DNA of 64,000 bases from Burkholderia contaminans (lineage in GTDB: Bacteria > Pseudomonadota > Gammaproteobacteria > Burkholderiales > Burkholderiaceae): the NCBI RefSeq assembly GCF_029633825.1, contig NZ_CP090642.1:1464526-1528525 (forward strand), in the 5' to 3' direction. Made by a program: the position numbers and the translations under genes. Shown here in pieces: positions 42,040 through 50,612 of this stretch. Within the stretch, counting starts at the first letter, position 1, and each line of letters begins with the position of its first letter. The notes beneath the pieces were generated by a model. The model was not told the origin of the DNA. It searched no databases and worked only from the letters and a program-made list of their open reading frames with translations.

Positions 42040-45000
42040 TCACGCACCGGCCGGCGCGCGCTGCAGTTCGACCACGTTGACTCGCGCGCCGAATACGTCC
42101 CTCACGAGCGGCAGCAGATGGTCGTGGTGCGTCAGGAACAGCACCTGGGTTCGCGTCGACAGATCGCGCAGCGCATCGAGGCCGGCCTTCGCACGCGCGT
42201 CGTCGAAATTGATGAACAGGTCGTCGGCGACGAACGGCAGTGCGGTCCGGCTACCGAGCTGCAGTTCCAGCGCCGCGATCCGCAGCGCGAGGAACAACTG
42301 GTCTCGCGTTCCTTCGCTCAAACCGGCGACCTCGACCGATGCCCCCTTCGTCCGTCGTGCATACAGGGCGGGGGGCGTCCGTTCCGTATCGACGGTCAAC
42401 CGCGCGAATTCGCCCAGCGTGAGCCCGGCGAAAATCTCGCCCGCGCGCCTGAGCATCGGCCCCTGCTTCTGGTCGCGGTAGCGATCCGTCGCCCACTTCA
42501 GCAACCGGCTCGCCGTGGCCGCCTCCAGATACTGTTCGGCTGCTTCGCCCATCGCCGCCAGCGCTTCCTGTCGTTTCGACTCCGCAACGGCCGCGTTCGA
42601 CTGACCGTCGATCGCGCTGAACGCCTGATCGGCCACGACCTGCTGCTGTGAAAGCTCGTTCAGCCGCTTGCCGACGTCACTGAGCGACTGCTTCACCGCT
42701 TCGAGGTGCGCCGGTACGTCGGCGATGTCCTGTTCCGCGACTTCCGCTTCGACGGCGGACCGGGACAGGCCGTCACCATCGCGCACCAGCGCCTCGTGGG
42801 CGGCATCGACCGCCTGCCGAAGCTGGCGCCGGCGATCCGAGCGTTCGGCCAGCGGCAGGGCCTCGTCGATCGACACGACGCCGGCCAGTTGCAGCAGCGG
42901 CTGGATGCGCGCATCGGCACCGGCCACCGCGGCGGCCGCGTCCGCGACCTTGCCGTCGGCTTGCCGAACAGCGTCGTCGGCACGACCGATCGCGCGCGCG
43001 ATTTCCCTGGCAGCCGCGAGGCGCATCGTCAGCCGGCGCGCGACGTCCGGCCAGTCGCCGCTCGCCAGCCATTCCGGCGCGAGCGCTTCGGCAAGCCGCC
43101 TCGCGCCCGCCTCGAGCGCGGCCAGTTCGGCGCGGATCGCGGCGATCCGGTTGCGCGGCGCATCGGCATCGGCCAGTTCGGCCGTCACCGTGTTGGCGAG
43201 CTCGAGCGCGCCCTCCGCCGCAGCCAGCGTCGCCGCGCTTGCGGACAGCTTGGCGTCGGCCAGCGCGTCGCGCCATTGCGCATGCCACGCATCGTAGGCC
43301 GACTGCGCGTGGCCGGCACGCGACTGTGCCGTCGCGCATCCGCGTTCCGCCTCCCGCGCGCGATCCTCCAGGCTGTCTTGCTGCGCGAGCGCCTTCTCTG
43401 CCGACTGTACGAAGGTCTCGGCGATCGCGACGAGCGCCGCCAGGCCATCCGACTCACCGCCTCGCGACACGGTACGCAATGCCGTGCGCAGCGTGGTTTC
43501 GGCACCCGCCCGCGCGGCGCGAATCGCGTCGAATTCGCGGCGCAGCCGGTCGAGGTCGGCCTGCGCGGCGAACACCGTGTCGCGCTTTGCAAGCCAGTCA
43601 CCCATCGCCGCCAGCGGCATGCCGGGCACCGCGGCCGTCGTCGCGAGCGCAGCCCATGCGTCGCGATGCGCGGCGAGCTCACGCTCGCGCTCGTCCAGCG
43701 CGGCCTGCCTGCGCGTCACGCCGGCACGTGAGGATTCGACCTGCTGACGCAACGACTGCAATGTCGCGGCCGCCTGCGTCGCGCCGAGCTGTGCGTCGAC
43801 GAGTTCGTCCGCAAGGCGGATCGCGTCGTCGACCGCAGGTGCGCCCGTTGCGAGATCGACCGCGCCGCTGCGGATATCGCCCCACGCGCCGTCGCGTCGC
43901 GCGCGCGCCGCCAGCACGTCGGCGGTCGTGACGACCTTGTGGTTCTCCGCGAAGTGCTTTTCCTGCAGTTCGAGCCGCTCGAGCTCCTCGAGCGCGCCGT
44001 CCCGCGCGTCGCGTGCAGCAGCGACCGCGCTCGCGCGTTCGCTGTCCTCCTTCAGCAGCGTGCCGAGCCGCGCCACCGACGGCACGTCGAGCGCACGCAG
44101 CGTATCGACCGGCATGCGCCACTGGCCGAGCGCATCGAGTGCGCCGGACAACGTGCGTTCGGCGGCGGCGATTTCTTGTTCGAGTGCCTGCTCGCGCTGG
44201 CCACTGTTGCGAAAGCCCTGCGCATCGGCCAACGCCGCACGCAGCGCCTCCGGCACATCGACGGTCGGCAGGCGCGCCTGTTGTTCCCTCACCTGCGCAA
44301 GCTCGCGCGTACGTTCGTCGAGCGATTCGCGCGCGCCGGCAAGCGCCTGGTGCAGTGCACCGTGTTCGCGCAACAGGTTTGCAACCGTCTTCAGCGACAA
44401 CGCGGTCGGCAGCGACGCGCGCAGCGACGCTTCGTCCGTCGGCCAGTCGAGCTGGCCGGCCGCTGCAAACGCGGCCGACAGGTGCCGCTCGACATCCGCG
44501 CCGAGCAGCAGCAGATCCTGCGCATGATTCATGCACGCGCCGCGCAGCCGATCGAGCGCTTCAATGTCGGCTTCGAGCGCCAGCGTGTCGGCGTCAGCGT
44601 CGATCGCATCGCGCGCCTGCCGTTTCGCGAGCAGGTCGGCACGCCGCTCCTCGAGCACCTTCTGTTCGGCCGCGAGATCGCCCTGCGCCTTCAGCAGATC
44701 CGCATACGCGGTGGGCGGCAACTCGACGACCGGGCCCAACTCCGCCAGTGCCGCGTCCTTGACCGTCAGCTCCTTCAGGTATGGCGCCAGCCGTCGCACG
44801 CGTTCGAGCTTCGAGCGCAGCGCTTCGAGCCGACGCTGTTCCGCGCGTGCCTGCTCGATCTGCTGTTCGACCGCTTCGCGCGCCTCCTTGCGTTCGACCC
44901 AGTCGCGCGTGCGCACCTGGACCGTCTTCAGTTCGGTCACGGCTTCGTTGAACGACGATTCCGCGAGCGCAAACGCGCTGCCGCTGCGGCGCGGCGCCCA

Positions 45001-45510
45001 GAGCTCGACCGAACGCGCATCGAGCTCCTCACGCACCGGCCCGAGACTGCCGACACCGGCAGCCGATTCGAACAGCACCTGGCCGAGCTTGTCGGATGCG
45101 TCGAGAATGCTGCGGCCGCCGTCGACCAGACGCCCGTGATCGAGCCCGAACATCTGCTCGAAGAATTCGCGCGTGGCGCCGTCGAGGACGGCTGCCAGAT
45201 AGTCGTCGGGCAGCTTGTCGTCGGCGGGTGTGCGCAGCGGACTGCGCCCGCGCGCACGGTGGAACGCGAGTTCGCCCGTAGCGCTCTCCAGCACGCCGCC
45301 GATCCGCAGTTCGGGCGTGCTGTGCAGGAAATCGAGCGGGGTCTGCAGTTTCATCCCGAACAGCAGCTCCGACACGGCCGTGCGGATCGTAGACTTGCCG
45401 GCCTCGTTCGGCCCCACGATCACATGGAAATCCTCGCCGGCCGACGGGAACCGCAGCGTCTCGTCGGTGAACTTGCCGTACTTGATCAGATCGAGCTGGT
45501 TGATCCGCAT
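42040..45510 (-). CDS. YhaN/SbcC-like coiled-coil ATPase
   Basis: The 1156-residue product has an N-terminal Walker A site GPNEAGKSTIR (near residues 34-44), a very long coiled-coil/alpha-helical middle with charged heptads (about 170-950), and a C-terminal ATPase half with a signature region SEGTRDQLFLALRIAALELQ and Walker B-like LPFVADDLFINFDDAR. This is the SMC/SbcC architecture, closest in type to B. subtilis YhaN. It starts 3 bases after the stop of the nuclease gene, so the two are expressed and probably act together in processing DNA ends or hairpins. Confidence 0.88.
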   Translation of the reverse strand: MRINQLDLIKYGKFTDETLRFPSAGEDFHVIVGPNEAGKSTIRTAVSELLFGMKLQTPLDFLHSTPELRIGGVLESATGELAFHRARGRSPLRTPADDKLPDDYLAAVLDGATREFFEQMFGLDHGRLVDGGRSILDASDKLGQVLFESAAGVGSLGPVREELDARSVELWAPRRSGSAFALAESSFNEAVTELKTVQVRTRDWVERKEAREAVEQQIEQARAEQRRLEALRSKLERVRRLAPYLKELTVKDAALAELGPVVELPPTAYADLLKAQGDLAAEQKVLEERRADLLAKRQARDAIDADADTLALEADIEALDRLRGACMNHAQDLLLLGADVERHLSAAFAAAGQLDWPTDEASLRASLPTALSLKTVANLLREHGALHQALAGARESLDERTRELAQVREQQARLPTVDVPEALRAALADAQGFRNSGQREQALEQEIAAAERTLSGALDALGQWRMPVDTLRALDVPSVARLGTLLKEDSERASAVAAARDARDGALEELERLELQEKHFAENHKVVTTADVLAARARRDGAWGDIRSGAVDLATGAPAVDDAIRLADELVDAQLGATQAAATLQSLRQQVESSRAGVTRRQAALDERERELAAHRDAWAALATTAAVPGMPLAAMGDWLAKRDTVFAAQADLDRLRREFDAIRAARAGAETTLRTALRTVSRGGESDGLAALVAIAETFVQSAEKALAQQDSLEDRAREAERGCATAQSRAGHAQSAYDAWHAQWRDALADAKLSASAATLAAAEGALELANTVTAELADADAPRNRIAAIRAELAALEAGARRLAEALAPEWLASGDWPDVARRLTMRLAAAREIARAIGRADDAVRQADGKVADAAAAVAGADARIQPLLQLAGVVSIDEALPLAERSDRRRQLRQAVDAAHEALVRDGDGLSRSAVEAEVAEQDIADVPAHLEAVKQSLSDVGKRLNELSQQQVVADQAFSAIDGQSNAAVAESKRQEALAAMGEAAEQYLEAATASRLLKWATDRYRDQKQGPMLRRAGEIFAGLTLGEFARLTVDTERTPPALYARRTKGASVEVAGLSEGTRDQLFLALRIAALELQLGSRTALPFVADDLFINFDDARAKAGLDALRDLSTRTQVLFLTHHDHLLPLVRDVFGARVNVVELQRAPAGA

Positions 45511-45513
45511 CGC

Positions 45514-46764
45514 TTACTCTCCCCTCGCCAGCCGCGCGAGCAACGCAGGCCCGACTTGCTCGACGAGTGCGGTAAGTTCGCCCGCGCGCGCCATCGTCAA
45601 CAACGGCACCTCTTCCTTCACGTCGCTGCGCACCTTGCCGACGAACGGCTTCAGGTCGCGTTCGAGCAGTTCGAGGAAATCCGGATCGCGCGCAGCGTCG
45701 GCCAGGATCTGCTTCAGGTCCTCCAGCGCTTCGAGCTGCTCGCTTTCGCCCGGCTGGTGATCGGCCGCGGACGTCGCGAGCCGAACCTTCTCGAGCCACA
45801 GCCGCTCGTTGCCGATCATGCCGATCTGGTTCAGCACCTCCGCGCGCAACTGCGGCGCACGGCCGAAAAAGAGGCCATGCGCGGGTGTGCGCCCCGTGAC
45901 CGTCACGCGCACCGCGCGCGGCACATGGCCGTCGACGGTCAGCAGCGCTTCCAGCGACTGACCGACCTTTCTGGACAGGTCTGCGACGGTGAAGCAATCC
46001 GACGCGTCGACCGTCACGGCTTCCCAGCGCAGCACGTCGAGATACAGCCGCTCGACCTGCGTGCGGCCCTGCTCGACCGTCACCAGCACCGCGCCGCGGC
46101 GGCCCGTCTCGCGGATATGGCGCCCCTGCAGGTTGCCGGGAAACACCACCGTGGACGGCCCCGACCATTGCTGGAATTCGTGCACGTGGCCAAGCGCCCA
46201 GTAGTCGTAGCCTTTCGCGTGGAGTTCGGCCAGCGTGCACGGCGCGTAGTTCGCGTGCGCCGCATAGCCTTCGAGCGCCGTGTGCAGCACGCCGATGTTG
46301 TAGTAACCGGGCACCGGATCCGGATAGCCGATCGCGAGATTGTCGACGACGGCCTTGTCCTTGAAGCTCTGCCCGTGCAGCGCGACGTCGAATTCAGGCA
46401 GCGTGTGGGTTTCCGCCTTGCGGTGGCCGAACACGGTGACGTTGTCGGGCAGCGTCAGCTTCTTCGTCATCTCGCTTTCGGCATCGTGGTTGCCGCCGAG
46501 GACGAACGCGCGGATGCCGGCCTTGCGCAGGCGCCCCATCTGCTGGCCGAAGAAGATGCCCGTATTGTGGTCCTTCCAGTCGCCGTCGTACAGGTCGCCG
46601 GCGATCACGAGGAACGCGACTTCCTCTTCGATCGCACGATCCACGAGTTGCCGCAGCGCCTCGCGCGACGCGTTGCGCAACTGCGCGGCCGGCGCGTCGG
46701 GATACGCGCTCAGGCCATGCAACGGGCTGTCAAGGTGTATGTCTGCCGCGTGGATGAACTTCAC
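45514..46764 (-). CDS. YhaO/SbcD-like metallophosphoesterase nuclease
   Basis: The 416-residue product has the Mre11/SbcD phosphoesterase motifs: AADIHLDSPLHG (near 5-16), VIAGDLYDGDWKDHNTG (near 55-70), LGGNHDAES (near 95) and GHVHEFQQW (near 200). The start is a GTG at 46764 with AAGGA 6 bases upstream; no ATG fits. The C-terminal part likely contacts the coiled-coil partner, whose gene follows directly. Together the pair is the bacterial YhaO-YhaN equivalent of Mre11-Rad50. Confidence 0.9.
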   Translation of the reverse strand: MKFIHAADIHLDSPLHGLSAYPDAPAAQLRNASREALRQLVDRAIEEEVAFLVIAGDLYDGDWKDHNTGIFFGQQMGRLRKAGIRAFVLGGNHDAESEMTKKLTLPDNVTVFGHRKAETHTLPEFDVALHGQSFKDKAVVDNLAIGYPDPVPGYYNIGVLHTALEGYAAHANYAPCTLAELHAKGYDYWALGHVHEFQQWSGPSTVVFPGNLQGRHIRETGRRGAVLVTVEQGRTQVERLYLDVLRWEAVTVDASDCFTVADLSRKVGQSLEALLTVDGHVPRAVRVTVTGRTPAHGLFFGRAPQLRAEVLNQIGMIGNERLWLEKVRLATSAADHQPGESEQLEALEDLKQILADAARDPDFLELLERDLKPFVGKVRSDVKEEVPLLTMARAGELTALVEQVGPALLARLARGE

Positions 46765-46828
46765 GAAGATTCCTTTGTTTCATGACGATGGGGCCGGCGA
46801 TCGCCGTGCGATGCCGCCAGCCGGGCCA

Positions 46829-47371
46829 TCAATCGCAATCCTGGTAGCCGCCGAGTTCGCCGCAATGGATACAGCGAAACATATACGCTGTCGGCGAGCC
46901 ATCCTTGTCGAGTACGGCGAAGAAGCGCTCCCACTCGGCACCCTCGTCGAGTCCGGTCGATTCCCGAATCGACACAATAGCCTGCGGGCCGAGCGCGGTC
47001 AGTTCGCCGGCACCCGCACGGCCGATGAACTGCCCGCCATCGCCGCAATGCGTCCACCACCGTTCCTGCTGCCAGCCCTGAAAGCCCGGCGTGCGACAGG
47101 CGATTTCGTCGACGACCGCGTCTGGCACTTCATCCCATTCGCCGCCGCCGATGCCGTACGTATCGGTAAAGACTGCGTCGAGCCGCGCGTGCGCCGAGCC
47201 GTCGGCGATGCACCACGGGCAGATGCATTGCTCATACTCGTCTACCGCATACACAGGGCCGGCGTACACGTACCCACGCGCATCGCCGCAACATACGCAG
47301 CGCGCGTCCGAGCGGATCACGCTGCCCGTTGCCAGCGGGTCGGGATGGTACCTGAAAGCGGGTAACGACAT
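46829..47371 (-). CDS. CbrC family protein (UPF0167)
   Basis: The 180-residue product has the cysteine-rich pattern of CbrC: RCVCCGDARGYVYAGPVYA, CICPWCIADGSAH, RWWTHCGDGGQFIG and the C-terminal FRCIHCGELGGYQDCD. The cysteines probably bind zinc. In E. coli CbrC was linked to colicin E2 tolerance within a CreBC regulon; the molecular role is unknown. It lies upstream of the nuclease-ATPase pair by 65 bases on the same strand. Confidence 0.85.
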   Translation of the reverse strand: MSLPAFRYHPDPLATGSVIRSDARCVCCGDARGYVYAGPVYAVDEYEQCICPWCIADGSAHARLDAVFTDTYGIGGGEWDEVPDAVVDEIACRTPGFQGWQQERWWTHCGDGGQFIGRAGAGELTALGPQAIVSIRESTGLDEGAEWERFFAVLDKDGSPTAYMFRCIHCGELGGYQDCD

Positions 47372-47449
47372 AAGGCGCTCCGTCGATCCGGATGGTGGGG
47401 ACGCACGCGATGCGAATTCGAACGGCCATTGTGCCGCAGCCCGGCCGCG

Positions 47450-48058
47450 TTACTGCGGAATCTCGTTCTCGACAAACGTGCCGTTCACGAAACGATAGAC
47501 GCGATGCGTTGCACCGCCGTGCGCGAGAGATTCCCACCGGATGTCGAGGCCGACCGGGTCGTCGCGCCATGCGATCGCCAGGTAGGGCGATTGCGCGCCA
47601 CCGTCGGTGTCGAGCGAAACAGAGTCGAGGCAGCTTTGAACCGGCAGCGAGAAACGCGGCACGGCATGGGTGCCGTGCAGTTCCAGCACGTACAGCGCCC
47701 CTTCTTCCCCCGCGCCGCAGTATCCGGTGGGCCGGCTGCTCGACGAGCGGTTGACGACGACCAGCAGATAGTCTTTGCCGTCGATCCGCTTCGAACGGCC
47801 AGACGGGAACGCCACACTCGATGCATCGCGCAATGCATGGCGAAGCGCGGCCGGCACGATCAGTGCCGATTTCCTGTGGCGGGCTGTGTCGACCTCGAAC
47901 AACCTCGGGTGTGCCCATTCGATCTCGTGACCGTTGGCGAGCCGCACCGATTCAGGTGTCGGCGTTTCGGCGAAGGAAACGGCCGCATTCGAGGCCAGCA
48001 GCGCCAGCGCCGCGAGCTTCAACGCAATCGATTTCGTCCGAATGATCCGTGTCCGCAT
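47450..48058 (-). CDS. Secreted protein of unknown function
   Basis: The 202-residue product (start MRTRIIRTKSIALKLAAL) has a signal peptide cut near SFA-E. The mature part has predicted beta strands and two cysteines (GYCGAG and SCLDSV) that could form a disulfide. No family was recognised. The start at 48058 was chosen because a signal peptide follows; an upstream start overlaps the neighbouring lipoprotein gene. Confidence 0.7.
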   Translation of the reverse strand: MRTRIIRTKSIALKLAALALLASNAAVSFAETPTPESVRLANGHEIEWAHPRLFEVDTARHRKSALIVPAALRHALRDASSVAFPSGRSKRIDGKDYLLVVVNRSSSSRPTGYCGAGEEGALYVLELHGTHAVPRFSLPVQSCLDSVSLDTDGGAQSPYLAIAWRDDPVGLDIRWESLAHGGATHRVYRFVNGTFVENEIPQ

Positions 48059-48182
48059 GAATCGCGCAGGATGGTCGTGAAGTTCATCGCGTGCGCCGGC
48101 GTGGTGTTCGGACAGCCCCGATCCAGGATCGTCCCGCGCGCGTCGTTCGTCACGACGCACGCGGCCGATCCACGCGGTGCCG

Positions 48183-48953
48183 TCATTCGCCGCGCGGCAC
48201 TGGCGGCGGTGCATAGCCGTTGTCGTTGCCGGGGAACGGATTCGCGTTGCGGCGCAGCGCCTCCTCTTCGTTCTCCTTCTGCGCGAACACCGCGACGCCG
48301 ATCACGCCGACATTCGCGGCATCGCCGTACTTCGAATTCGCGACATAGCTGTCGGGCACCGCCGCGAAGCGGAACGCGGCGACTTCGTCGCGGCTCTTGC
48401 GGAAACCCTCGATCGTCAGCGTGCGGCCCGGATACAGCACGTAACCGCCGTTCGTATAGCTGCCGGGCCGCCCCGACAGCACGTCGAGCCCGTCGACGCT
48501 CGATACGATCTCGAACGTACGGCGCCCCTGGTTGCGCAGCACGATCATGTAGCGCGAACCTTCGACGCCCGCCATGTGCCAGCGGCCGTCGTTGCGCGCG
48601 AGACGCAGCGGCGCGCCCTTTTCGTCCGTGAACGACAGCGCGATGTCGCCGTTGGAGAGCGCGACGCGGGTCGGCAACCGGCGAACCTGGGACGCGGAAA
48701 GATGTCCGGGCAACGCGTCGTTGTAGTAGATCGACGCGAGATCCGTCGGCTTCGCCGGATCCGCGCGCTCGAATTCAACCTGACGGGTTTCGGATCGCAC
48801 CGACTCGCCCCATGCAGTGCCGAGCCCGCGGCGTTCGCTGGCGTCCGGCGCGGCGGCGGATGCGCTGGTACTGCCGGACGGCGGGGGCGGCGCTGCGCAG
48901 GCAGCCAGCCAGAGCGCGCAGGCGAGCGCGAGAAGACGGAACAGGATGGTCAT
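48183..48953 (-). CDS. Lipoprotein of unknown function with beta-rich domain
   Basis: The 256-residue product (start MTILFRLLALACALWLAAC) carries a lipobox LAAC, so it is anchored to a membrane. The mature part resembles a periplasmic chaperone-like or Ig fold, with strands SRYMIVLRNQGRRTFEIVSS and GGYVLYPGRTLTIEGF, but it is not a convincing pilus chaperone. The start at 48953 was chosen over an upstream extension because of the lipobox. From 48954 to 49263 no gene was seen. Confidence 0.75.
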   Translation of the reverse strand: MTILFRLLALACALWLAACAAPPPPSGSTSASAAAPDASERRGLGTAWGESVRSETRQVEFERADPAKPTDLASIYYNDALPGHLSASQVRRLPTRVALSNGDIALSFTDEKGAPLRLARNDGRWHMAGVEGSRYMIVLRNQGRRTFEIVSSVDGLDVLSGRPGSYTNGGYVLYPGRTLTIEGFRKSRDEVAAFRFAAVPDSYVANSKYGDAANVGVIGVAVFAQKENEEEALRRNANPFPGNDNGYAPPPVPRGE

Positions 48954-49263
48954 GACGTGAGGCCTCGGAATGTTATCGGGCCGCACCGGACTGGCCGGAA
49001 CGGCGTTTTGGTGTCGTCTGTCGTCACGATGTCGATCGGACATGCTGGCCCGAATCGGCCGGCGCCGCGATCGCGGCGGCCCGGCAACCGGGAGCCTCGC
49101 TATTTAAGCATGGCGGGAGGGCGATGGGCAGGGGGCACGCACGCCGCACGCCGCCGGTTCGTGCCGGCGGGCATCAGGCTCGTCGCGGCGCCGGATGGGT
49201 GGCGAACGCCGACGCATCCCCGTATCGAGGACGGGATGAACGACGCGCCGCGCGCCAATAAAA

Positions 49264-49297
49264 ACGGCCCGGCCCGCGTCGAAGCGGGCCGGGCCGT
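49264..49297 (-). terminator. Terminator after the glycine/alanine-rich protein gene
   Basis: A perfect 14-bp GC stem ACGGCCCGGCCCGC/GCGGGCCGGGCCGT with a 6-base loop is followed in the minus direction by a TTTTTA run, 18 bases after the stop codon of the gene at 49315. Confidence 0.85.
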
Positions 49298-49314
49298 GTC
49301 GGGAAGCGTAACGC

Positions 49315-49857
49315 TTACAGCGCGCCGCCTTGCGCCGACGCCGAACCCTTCACGCCGACCGATGCACCGCCCTGCACCGCGTTCGTCGTGCCTTCGAGCG
49401 CCTCGCCGGCCTTCGCCTTCGCGCCGCCGGCTACGTCGCCCACGGTCGACACCGCGCCTTGCGCGTGGCTCTTCGCCGTGCCTGCGACGTGCTTCACGTG
49501 CGATTTCGTCGAGTGGACGGCCGACGCTGCGGCATCCTTCGCCGTGCCCGCTGCCGAACCGACTGCATGCGTCGCGCCGCCAACCGCGTCGCCGGCTGCC
49601 GAGCCCACGCCGCCGACCGTCTTGCCGACGCCGCTCAGCGCGCCGCCGACGGCGTTGCCCGCGCCCGAACCCGAGCCTGCCGCATTCGCGCCGGCGCCGG
49701 CCTGCACACCCACGCCGCCGCCGAGCAGCGGCGTCTGAACCTGCGCGCCGACACCTGCGGAACCCTGGGCGCCGGTCTGGGCCGTCTGTGCGAACGCCGC
49801 CGAAGTCGCCATCGCCGTCAGTGCAGCACCCAGCAGAATCGTACGAATCTTGTTCAT
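49315..49857 (-). CDS. Secreted low-complexity glycine/alanine-rich protein
   Basis: The 180-residue product begins MNKIRTILLGAALTAMATSA, a signal peptide cut near AFA-Q. The mature part is almost all glycine, alanine, valine, serine and threonine with repeats of VGSAAGT, AVGGALSGVG and a HSTKSHVKHVAGTAKSH segment with histidine and lysine. There are no cysteines. It recalls late-embryogenesis-like or surface/biofilm-associated low-complexity proteins, but no family was assigned. GGGGAG lies 7 bases before the ATG at 49857. Confidence 0.75.
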   Translation of the reverse strand: MNKIRTILLGAALTAMATSAAFAQTAQTGAQGSAGVGAQVQTPLLGGGVGVQAGAGANAAGSGSGAGNAVGGALSGVGKTVGGVGSAAGDAVGGATHAVGSAAGTAKDAAASAVHSTKSHVKHVAGTAKSHAQGAVSTVGDVAGGAKAKAGEALEGTTNAVQGGASVGVKGSASAQGGAL

Positions 49858-50166
49858 GGTCATTCTCCCCAAAGACGTTGTTGCTGCGGGCCGCCTTCGT
49901 GCGGCTTGTCGCATGCCTTGCCGCGACATGCGGCAGGTGGAGCTAATGTAGCGGCGCGGGCGAGCAAAACGACTGATTTGCGGGGACTGTTACTTCCGTT
50001 GCAAATGCTGACGATTGCCTCACATAGTTTGACAATCCCGGCTTGCAACGGGATTGACCAGTGGACGGCGTGACGCTGGAGACGTGCCGCGCGGGGCATT
50101 ACACGACGGAGAAGCGACGGATCGCTGCGCATCGCGGCGGATCGGGAAACCAGGCAGACAAAACGG
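49858..50166. other. Gap upstream of the low-complexity protein gene
   Basis: The 309 bases hold no convincing gene. A perfect 8-bp hairpin CAATCCCG/CGGGATTG with an 8-base loop is seen at 50033-50056. It may be part of the terminator of the gene at 50167 or a regulator site; the rest is featureless. Confidence 0.45.
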
Positions 50167-50535
50167 CTAGCAGGGAAACCGGCCGCTTCGATAAGCATTC
50201 CAGAGAAAGTGTATCGGCCAACCGTCGGTGCGGCCCGACAACCGGCTCCTCGCGATGAGTTCGATATCGTCGGATACGCAAGCCGCCACACCGGCGTTCC
50301 CCGCGGCACCGAACGCAAGCTTGAACGCTTTTTCCCTCAGCGCGCTCACGGCCGGCCGGTCGACGGCTGCGCCTGGATCGCCGTCGACTTCGTCGAACGA
50401 CACCATCCACTGCGCATCGAACGGCTCGGCATCGCGACTGTCCAGTGCGCGATCGCAATCCAGGTCGGCGAGGAAATCGAAAAAGCCCCGCGCCGACAGG
50501 ATGGCGTCCATTTCAAGCAGATGCGCGTTCGTCAT
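50167..50535 (-). CDS. Small cytosolic protein of unknown function
   Basis: The 122-residue product starts MTNAHLLEMDAILSARGFFD and has no signal peptide. It contains VSFDEVDGDPGAAVDRPAV and a C-terminal WPIHFLWNAYRSGRF segment. Composition is acidic and it has the look of an immunity or accessory protein, but no family was recognised. AAGGAG precedes the ATG at 50535. Confidence 0.7.
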   Translation of the reverse strand: MTNAHLLEMDAILSARGFFDFLADLDCDRALDSRDAEPFDAQWMVSFDEVDGDPGAAVDRPAVSALREKAFKLAFGAAGNAGVAACVSDDIELIARSRLSGRTDGWPIHFLWNAYRSGRFPC

Positions 50536-50612
50536 TGCGACTCCTTCACGATGCGCGGCCCCGACCGCCCGATGATGCATACAGGCGGTTCGGGGCCGCG
50601 CGCGCTGCCCGG

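Noticed and set aside
43939..46785. A 948-residue plus-strand open frame
   Set aside because: It is the antisense shadow of the YhaN/YhaO-like genes; histidine- and arginine-rich composition is typical of high-GC antisense frames.
48183..48953. Lipoprotein considered as a second pilus chaperone
   Set aside because: It has a lipobox and lacks the chaperone signature and any pilin or usher neighbour.
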